DNA of 10,310 nt, from positions 1 to 10,310 of the forward strand of contig JAPOXB010000181.1 in the NCBI GenBank assembly GCA_026707335.1, in the 5' to 3' direction. The notes beneath the pieces are model-generated. The model was not told where the DNA came from. It worked only from the letters and a program-made list of their open reading frames with translations, and did no database searches. Of the stretch, positions 6,891-10,310 are shown piece after piece. The translations under genes and the position numbers were made by a program. Within the stretch, counting starts at the first letter, position 1. The number at the start of each line of letters is the position of its first letter. The DNA comes from Chloroflexota bacterium. Lineage in GTDB: Bacteria > Chloroflexota > Dehalococcoidia > Bin125.

Positions 6891-8371
6891 CCGGACCTGG
6901 CCTGGGCCGCCGAGCGGCCGGCGATGCGTCCGAAGACCGCCCCCGCCATCAGCCCCGAGCCGCCCGCGTAGTTGTTGTAGAACAGCCCGCCGACGAGCTC
7001 GCCGGCGGCGTAGAGGCCGGGGATCGGCCGCTCCTCGGTGTCGAGCACCTGCGCGCTGCGGTGGTCGATCTTGAGGCCGCCGAACGTAAAGGTGATGCCG
7101 CAGGTGACGGCGAAGCCCACGTAGGGCGGCGTGTCGAGCGGCTGCGCCCAGTTCGACTTGGGCGGCTCGATGCCCCGCGTGCCCAGCCCGTCGAGCGTGG
7201 CCGGGTTGAACGCGCCGTCCGGGCAGGCGGCGTTGAACTCGGCGACGGTGCGCTCCAGCGCGTCGGGGTCGGCGCCCAGCCGCTCGGCCAGCTCCCGCAT
7301 CGATCCTGCCTCGGCCTTGGTCGCGTAGCGCACGCGGTACTCGTCGCGCAGGAGCGGCACGGTCTTCTGGTCGAAGAGCTGGAAGGCGGTGCGCAGCGGC
7401 TGCTGAAGGATCGCGCGGCCGTACTTGGCGTAGGTGTAGTTGCGATAGTCGGCGCCCTCGTCGAGGAACCGGCGCCCGTCGACGTTGACGACGATGCCGT
7501 ATGGATAGGAGTGCTTCTGGTACAGGTCGCCGACGCCGCGGTTGCCCGTCGGCGGCGCGTTGAGGTCCCAGGCGACGGCGTGCGCGCCCGACCAGTTGCC
7601 GAAGGGCTGCGCGCCCGCGTCGAGCGCGGCGCGGATGGCGTCGCCGGTGTTGAAGCGCGCGCCCCGCACCTTGGCCAGGTCCCAGCCCGGGCCGAGGTAG
7701 CGGGTGCGCATCTCGGTGTTGGCCTCGAAGCCGCCTGCGGCCAGCACGACCGCGTCGGCCTCGATGGCGAGGTCGCCGGCGGGGGTCCGCGCATCCACGC
7801 CCACGACGCGGCCGCCGTCGCCCCGCAGGCGCAGCAGCTTGTGCTCGTAGCGCAGGTCGACGCCGCGCGCGGCCGCCGACTCGAACAGCCGGTCGGAGAG
7901 GCCGGCGCCGCCGCCCACCGCCTCGACGATCAGCCCACCGAAGAAGACCAGCTTGCCGCCCACCTCGTAGGCCTGGCGGCCCGACATCAGCACCCAGCGC
8001 CCGCCCTGCTCGCGCAGCCAGCGCATGGTGGGGGCCGCCTCGCGTACGAGGGTGTCGGCCAGGCCGTCCTCGATCAGGCCGTCGCTGACCGTGGCCAGGT
8101 CGGACCGGAACTGCGCCGCGCTGTAGCGGCCCACCTCGATGCGGGCCGTCTCGGCGTCGCTGAGGTCCGGGATCAACCGGCGGATGTCGTCGAGGCCGTC
8201 GTAGGGGAAGCGGAAGCCGCCGCCGCTGAAGTAGGTGTTGCCGCCCCGCTCCGACGGCGGCGCCTTCTCGAGCACCGTGACGCGCGCCCCGGCCTCCCGC
8301 GCCGACAGGGCCGCGCTGAGGGCGGCGTTGCCCGCCCCCACGACCACGACGTGCGGCGTCACCGGGCTCAC
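6887..8371 (-). CDS. FAD-dependent dehydrogenase, tricarballylate dehydrogenase (TcuA)-like
   Basis: A 494-residue flavoprotein of the succinate dehydrogenase/fumarate reductase superfamily. The N-terminus has a dinucleotide-binding fold, VVVVGAGNAA, with G12 and G14 and the ribose-binding acid E35 (VLEKAP), followed by ERGGNTYFSGGG. Later signatures are ADAVVLAAGGFEAN, YPYGIVVNVDGRRFLDEG, RNYTYAKYGRAIL and, near the end, GLYAAGELVGGLFYNNYAGGSG, the FAD-closing segment. This combination matches the TcuA family, which oxidises tricarballylate to cis-aconitate in Salmonella. Here the substrate could be another carboxylate, and no TcuB-type electron-transfer partner is in the window. The GTG at 8371 is chosen because homologous sequence begins just after it; extending to the GTG at 8464 would add a 31-residue Arg/Pro-rich tail and overlap the inverted repeat. 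There is no Shine-Dalgarno sequence at this GTG, but a 13-codon leader ORF ends on it (GTGA). There is no signal peptide, so it is likely cytoplasmic. Confidence 0.83.
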   Translation of the reverse strand: MSPVTPHVVVVGAGNAALSAALSAREAGARVTVLEKAPPSERGGNTYFSGGGFRFPYDGLDDIRRLIPDLSDAETARIEVGRYSAAQFRSDLATVSDGLIEDGLADTLVREAAPTMRWLREQGGRWVLMSGRQAYEVGGKLVFFGGLIVEAVGGGAGLSDRLFESAAARGVDLRYEHKLLRLRGDGGRVVGVDARTPAGDLAIEADAVVLAAGGFEANTEMRTRYLGPGWDLAKVRGARFNTGDAIRAALDAGAQPFGNWSGAHAVAWDLNAPPTGNRGVGDLYQKHSYPYGIVVNVDGRRFLDEGADYRNYTYAKYGRAILQQPLRTAFQLFDQKTVPLLRDEYRVRYATKAEAGSMRELAERLGADPDALERTVAEFNAACPDGAFNPATLDGLGTRGIEPPKSNWAQPLDTPPYVGFAVTCGITFTFGGLKIDHRSAQVLDTEERPIPGLYAAGELVGGLFYNNYAGGSGLMAGAVFGRIAGRSAAQARSG

Positions 8372-8409
8372 CGGGCGGGGTTCCGGCGGGGCCAACTGCG
8401 GTCCTGCAT
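8368..8409 (-). CDS. Possible 13-codon leader ORF coupled to the flavoprotein gene
   Basis: On the minus strand an ATG at 8409 opens a frame encoding MQDRSWPRRNPAR and stops with TGA at 8370-8368. That TGA overlaps the flavoprotein GTG start (8371-8369) as GTGA. A strong Shine-Dalgarno-like GGGAGGG lies at 8419-8413, 3 bases before the ATG counting from the end of the full run. The flavoprotein GTG itself has none. The layout suggests that ribosomes load at the leader ORF and reinitiate at the GTG. The peptide has no recognised homologue, and a chance ATG cannot be excluded. Confidence 0.35.
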   Translation of the reverse strand: MQDRSWPRRNPAR

Positions 8410-8424
8410 GCGCCCTCCCGCGGC

Positions 8425-8430
8425 ATGCTA
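8425..8430 (-). promoter_or_regulatory. Candidate -10 element for the flavoprotein gene
   Basis: On the minus strand TAGCAT (8430 to 8425) fits TANNNT. Transcription starting 6 to 8 bases later would place the GGGAGGG ribosome-binding run almost at the 5' end of the message, just ahead of the leader ORF. No -35 match is visible about 17 bases upstream. The assignment is an inference from motif and position. Confidence 0.4.
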
Positions 8431-8452
8431 CCGCGACGCGGCGTCTCCGGCG

Positions 8453-8468
8453 GGACGTGGTCACGTCC
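8453..8468. promoter_or_regulatory. Inverted repeat, probable operator of the toxin-antitoxin promoter
   Basis: GGACGTG, a 2-base spacer, then CACGTCC: perfect 7-base arms and dyad symmetry. The site ends 3 bases before the -10-like TACGCT (8472-8477), so it covers the spacer expected between -35 and -10 of the antitoxin gene. Type II antitoxins of the Phd/YefM family usually repress their own operon by binding such palindromes, alone or with the toxin. A second GTCACG at 8482-8487 repeats the one at 8460-8465 exactly 22 bases downstream, about two helical turns. The site could also affect the divergent flavoprotein promoter. The symmetry is seen; its role is inferred. Confidence 0.55.
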
Positions 8469-8471
8469 TGC

Positions 8472-8477
8472 TACGCT
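8472..8477 (+). promoter_or_regulatory. Candidate -10 element of the antitoxin-toxin operon
   Basis: TACGCT fits TANNNT, lies 30 bases before the antitoxin ATG and directly follows the inverted repeat. An overlapping alternative is CATAGT at 8478-8483. No good -35 hexamer is seen at the expected distance; the bases there are GGCGGG. Unlike the leaderless starts, this gene has a short leader with a ribosome-binding site, GAGGGAGAG at 8495-8503. Confidence 0.4.
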
Positions 8478-8507
8478 CATAGTCACGAAGCGGTGAGGGA
8501 GAGCGGC

Positions 8508-8780
8508 ATGACCACGACCAGCGGCGGCGAGGTCCGCACCATCAAGGCGTCCGAGTTCAAGGCCAAGTGCCTCGCGCTCATGGACGAGGTCGCCGAGAGC
8601 GGCGAGGAGATCGTCATCACCAAACGCGGCAAGCAGGTCGCGAAGTTGACGCCCTGCGAGCCAGCGCCGGTGACCCGGTTCGGTCGCGACCGCCACATCA
8701 TCCAGATCCACGGTGACATCATGTCCCCGATTGACGTCGAGTGGGAGGCGGAGACCGGCGACAACTGGGATCTGCCGTGA
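8508..8780 (+). CDS. Phd/YefM-family antitoxin (VapB-like)
   Basis: A 90-residue antitoxin that would neutralise the PIN-domain RNase encoded immediately downstream. The N-terminal two-thirds has the Phd/YefM DNA-binding and dimerisation signature: IKASEFKAKCLALMDEV at residues 12-28, then GEEIVITKRGKQVAKLTP at 32-49. The C-terminal part, with HGDIMSPIDVEWEAETGDNWDLP-type content from about residue 69, matches the flexible toxin-wrapping tail of Phd antitoxins paired with PIN toxins. ATG 8508 has a good ribosome-binding site (GAGGGA, 8495-8500). The stop overlaps the toxin GTG as GTGA, so the pair is cotranscribed and probably translationally coupled. Autoregulation through the inverted repeat at 8453-8468 is likely. 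Codons such as AAA, TTG, CCA, GGT and ATT are more frequent than in neighbouring genes, consistent with horizontal acquisition. Confidence 0.9.
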   Translation: MTTTSGGEVRTIKASEFKAKCLALMDEVAESGEEIVITKRGKQVAKLTPCEPAPVTRFGRDRHIIQIHGDIMSPIDVEWEAETGDNWDLP

Positions 8781-9175
8781 TCCTGCTCGATACGCAGGTC
8801 TTGCTCTGGCACCGTTTCGGCTACGGGAAGCTCGGCAGGCGGACGCGCGGCGCCATCGACCGAGCGTGGGCTCGCGGCAACGCTGCCGTCTCGGCGATCA
8901 CGTTCTGGGAAGTCGGAATGCTGCACGACCGGGGCAAGCTAAAGCTGATGAGCGACATCGACGCGTGGCGCGCCGACCTCCTGCGCGACGGCCTGGTGGC
9001 GCTTCCCGTCGATGACGTGATCGCGACCCGCGCCGGCCTGCTGACCGACCTGCACGGCGACCCCGCCGACCGCCTCATCTTGGCGACGGCGCTGGAAGGA
9101 CACCAGCTCGTCACGGCCGACGTCCGCCTGCTCGACTGGCCGGGCGCCGTCGGCCGGATCGACGCGCGGGAGTAG
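8777..9175 (+). CDS. PIN-domain toxin, probable RNase (VapC-like)
   Basis: A 132-residue PIN-domain protein, the expected toxin of the pair. Members cleave RNA, often tRNA or rRNA, in a metal-dependent way. The acidic quartet is visible: D5 in ILLDTQVLLW, E45 in SAITFWEVGML, D98 in GDPADRLILATA and D115 in LVTADVRLL. All four are present, so the nuclease looks intact. The more usual LLDTHVLLW reads LLDTQVLLW here, a substitution outside the catalytic set. The GTG at 8777 is chosen because it puts D5 near the N-terminus, as the family requires, and forms the GTGA overlap with the antitoxin stop. Codons CGT, AGG, CGA, GCT, GGA and CTA stand out against the G/C-ending usage of the flanking genes. 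The RNA target cannot be read from the sequence. Confidence 0.91.
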   Translation: MILLDTQVLLWHRFGYGKLGRRTRGAIDRAWARGNAAVSAITFWEVGMLHDRGKLKLMSDIDAWRADLLRDGLVALPVDDVIATRAGLLTDLHGDPADRLILATALEGHQLVTADVRLLDWPGAVGRIDARE

Positions 9176-9198
9176 CGGCCCGCCGCCGTCCCGACCGG

Positions 9199-9204
9199 TA
9201 TCCT
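9199..9204 (+). promoter_or_regulatory. Probable -10 element of the dehydrogenase gene (leaderless type)
   Basis: TATCCT fits TANNNT and ends 6 bases before the ATG at 9211, so transcription would start at or next to the start codon. There is no Shine-Dalgarno sequence. Only 35 bases separate the toxin stop from this ATG, yet the hexamer suggests an independent promoter rather than readthrough from the toxin-antitoxin operon. No clear -35 is visible. Confidence 0.5.
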
Positions 9205-9210
9205 GGGCCC

Positions 9211-10191
9211 ATGCCCGACGCGACGAACGTCCTGATCATCACCGGCCTCACCCTGCCCGAGGTGCCCGCGCCCCACCTGGAGCGCATCCGCGCGACGCTG
9301 GGGCCCGACGGCCAGGTGACCGTCGCGACGACGCGCGCCGAGGCGCTGGCCGCCGCGCCCACGGCCGACGTCATCCTGGGCTTCCTCGACCCCGAGCTGT
9401 TCGCCGTCTGCGAGCGGCTGCGCTGGGTGCACGCCATCGCCTCCGGCGTCGACGCGTTCATGTTCCCGGAGTTCCTCGCCGGCGACGTGGTGCTGACGGG
9501 GGAGAAGGGGCTGGTCGGCGGGCACCTGGCCGACCACGCCTTCGCGCTGCTGCTGGCGATCACGCGGCGGCTGGCCGCGGCCGTGCGGCTGGGCCCGGCC
9601 GCCTGGGAGCAGCGCGTCGCCTTCCGGCGCGAGGAGATCGAGCTCGAGGGCCTGACGATGGGCATCGTCGGCTTCGGCGGGACGGGGCGGGCCGTCGCGC
9701 GGCGGGCCGCCGCCTTCGGTATGCGCTGCCGGGCGGTCGACCGCGACGCCGTCGAGGGCACGCCGGAGGCGCCGCTGGTGCACCCGATGTCGCACTTCCC
9801 GCGCCTGCTGGAGCAGTCCGACGTGGTGGCCGTCTGCTGCCCGCTGACCGACGAGACGCGCTACCTCTTCGACGACGCCGCCTTCGCGCGGATGAAGCCG
9901 TCGGCCATCCTGATCAACGTGACACGCGGGGAGATCGTCGACGGCGACGCGCTGGTGCGGGCGGTCGAATCGGGCGCGATCGCCGGCGCCGGCCTCGACG
10001 TCGCCCCCGGCGAGCCGCTGCCGTCCGACCACCCGCTGTGGCGGCTGGAGACCGTCGTGATGACGCCGCACACGGCGGGCGCGAGCCAACTGCGGGCGGG
10101 GCGCAACCTCGACCGCTTCACGGAGAACCTGCGCCGCTTCCAGAACGGCCGGCCGCTGGTCGGCGTGGTCGATACGGCGCTCGGCTACTAG
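9211..10191 (+). CDS. NAD(P)-dependent D-2-hydroxyacid dehydrogenase
   Basis: A 326-residue enzyme of the D-isomer-specific 2-hydroxyacid dehydrogenase family, which interconverts 2-oxoacids and D-2-hydroxyacids in the cytoplasm. The outer, substrate-side domain contains LRWVHAIASGVDAF and the linker helix GGHLADHAFALLLAITRRL. The Rossmann domain begins MGIVGFGGTGRAVARRAAAFG, with glycines 154, 156 and 159. D177 ends the second strand (CRAVDRD), favouring NAD, although the next residue R178 leaves NADP possible. The catalytic residues are R239 (NVTRGEIVD), E268 (VAPGEPLP) and H287 (MTPHTAGAS), with family-typical spacing. Length is normal and both ends look complete. Substrate (glyoxylate, hydroxypyruvate, phosphoglycerate or another 2-oxoacid) cannot be assigned; the short length and lack of an ACT domain argue against long-form SerA. 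No pathway partner is adjacent. Confidence 0.93.
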   Translation: MPDATNVLIITGLTLPEVPAPHLERIRATLGPDGQVTVATTRAEALAAAPTADVILGFLDPELFAVCERLRWVHAIASGVDAFMFPEFLAGDVVLTGEKGLVGGHLADHAFALLLAITRRLAAAVRLGPAAWEQRVAFRREEIELEGLTMGIVGFGGTGRAVARRAAAFGMRCRAVDRDAVEGTPEAPLVHPMSHFPRLLEQSDVVAVCCPLTDETRYLFDDAAFARMKPSAILINVTRGEIVDGDALVRAVESGAIAGAGLDVAPGEPLPSDHPLWRLETVVMTPHTAGASQLRAGRNLDRFTENLRRFQNGRPLVGVVDTALGY

Positions 10192-10229
10192 GGCCGCTTC
10201 ACGCTGATCGTCCGGACCTCACCCCCTGT

Positions 10230-10260
10230 CCCCCTCTCCACCTGAACGGTGGAGAGGGGG
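10230..10260. repeat. Perfect 13-bp palindrome with C-rich lead-in; REP-like element or hairpin terminator
   Basis: Left arm 10230-10242 and right arm 10248-10260 are perfectly complementary over 13 bases (CCCCCTCTCCACC against GGTGGAGAGGGGG) around a 5-base loop, TGAAC. The hairpin begins 38 bases after the dehydrogenase stop. It is preceded by CCTCACCCCCTGT at 10217-10229. From general familiarity, a C-rich lead-in followed by a CCCCTCTCC hairpin resembles palindromes dispersed in many copies through several high-GC genomes. No T-tract follows on the plus strand, so it is not a textbook rho-independent terminator, although such a stem could still slow polymerase or protect the 3' end. Copy number in this genome cannot be seen here. 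Confidence 0.7.
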
Positions 10261-10293
10261 AACGTGGTCGCGGGCGCCGAGGCGGCCGCACCC

Positions 10294-10310
10294 AAAAACA
10301 AAACCCCGGG
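10294..10310 (-). terminator. Possible cut-off terminator for a minus-strand gene to the right
   Basis: On the minus strand the window edge reads CCCGGGG followed by TTTTGTTTTT (10303 to 10294). A G/C-rich run directly followed by a T-tract is what the 3' half of a rho-independent terminator looks like. The other half of the stem would lie beyond the window, so the hairpin cannot be checked. This is the most A/T-rich short run in the window. It would imply a gene converging from the right. Confidence 0.25.

Noticed and set aside
8372..8464. GTG at 8464 as the start of the flavoprotein
   Set aside because: It would add an Arg/Pro-rich stretch not expected in the family and overlap the inverted repeat and the candidate promoter.
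4847..8482. 1211-residue plus-strand open frame crossing the addA end and the whole flavoprotein gene
   Set aside because: It spans two real genes on opposite strands in a non-coding frame, and its composition follows the shadow pattern.
6174..8711. 845-residue minus-strand open frame across the addA end, the flavoprotein and the antitoxin
   Set aside because: It is in a different frame from the flavoprotein, whose FAD-binding motifs are intact; composition is low-complexity.
8821..10089. 422-residue minus-strand open frame opposite the toxin and dehydrogenase genes
   Set aside because: No motif, high-GC shadow composition, and opposite two genes with complete catalytic residues.
10230..10260. 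Classical rho-independent terminator for the dehydrogenase gene
   Set aside because: The stem is excellent but the bases after it on the plus strand are AACGTGGTCG, with no T-tract. It is recorded as a palindromic repeat that may still affect termination.
1..10310. CRISPR array, tRNA or rRNA gene, integrase, transposase, or defence cluster
   Set aside because: No regularly spaced repeats, no tRNA cloverleaf or T-loop signature, and no recombinase motifs were seen. AddAB and one TA pair alone do not make a defence island.

Overview
This is a very G+C-rich bacterial chromosome segment with tightly packed genes. Three gene starts or ends fall on 4-base overlaps, and almost every third codon position is G or C. 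Two of the gene starts have a TANNNT -10 hexamer only 6 to 8 bases before the ATG and no Shine-Dalgarno sequence, which suggests leaderless transcripts. The right end has a C-rich perfect palindrome of the kind scattered through many high-GC genomes. Together with the TcuA-like flavoprotein, these traits would fit a Chloroflexota-like (SAR202/Dehalococcoidia/Thermomicrobia-type) or similar high-GC lineage. That assignment is an inference and cannot be fixed from this window.

Layout, left to right: (1) 1-45, possible N-terminus of a minus-strand gene leaving the window. (2) 46-390, non-coding, with a 12-base direct repeat and the promoter of the next gene. (3) 391-6890, a two-gene operon for an AddAB-type helicase-nuclease: AddB-like subunit (391-3507, four-cysteine Fe-S signature plus PD-(D/E)XK nuclease) and AddA-like subunit (3504-6890, UvrD-type motor plus PD-(D/E)XK nuclease), joined by an ATGA overlap. 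(4) 6887-8371, minus strand, a TcuA-like FAD-dependent dehydrogenase that ends inside the addA stop (shared CTAG). (5) 8372-8507, a divergent control region with two -10 elements, a 7+7 inverted repeat and a possible 13-codon leader ORF. (6) 8508-9175, a Phd-type antitoxin and PIN-domain toxin (VapBC-like) with a GTGA overlap and softer codon usage than their neighbours. (7) 9211-10191, an NAD-dependent D-2-hydroxyacid dehydrogenase. (8) 10192-10310, a 13-bp perfect hairpin and an A-tract at the edge.

Functionally, AddA and AddB would act together to resect double-strand breaks for RecA-dependent repair. The toxin-antitoxin pair is an accessory cassette beside a flavoprotein gene. The two metabolic enzymes (carboxylate and 2-hydroxyacid oxidoreductases) are each single genes with no visible pathway partners. 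I found no clearly new system. The most noteworthy points are the control region at 8368-8510, the minimal convergent junction at 6887-6890 and the end-of-window palindrome.
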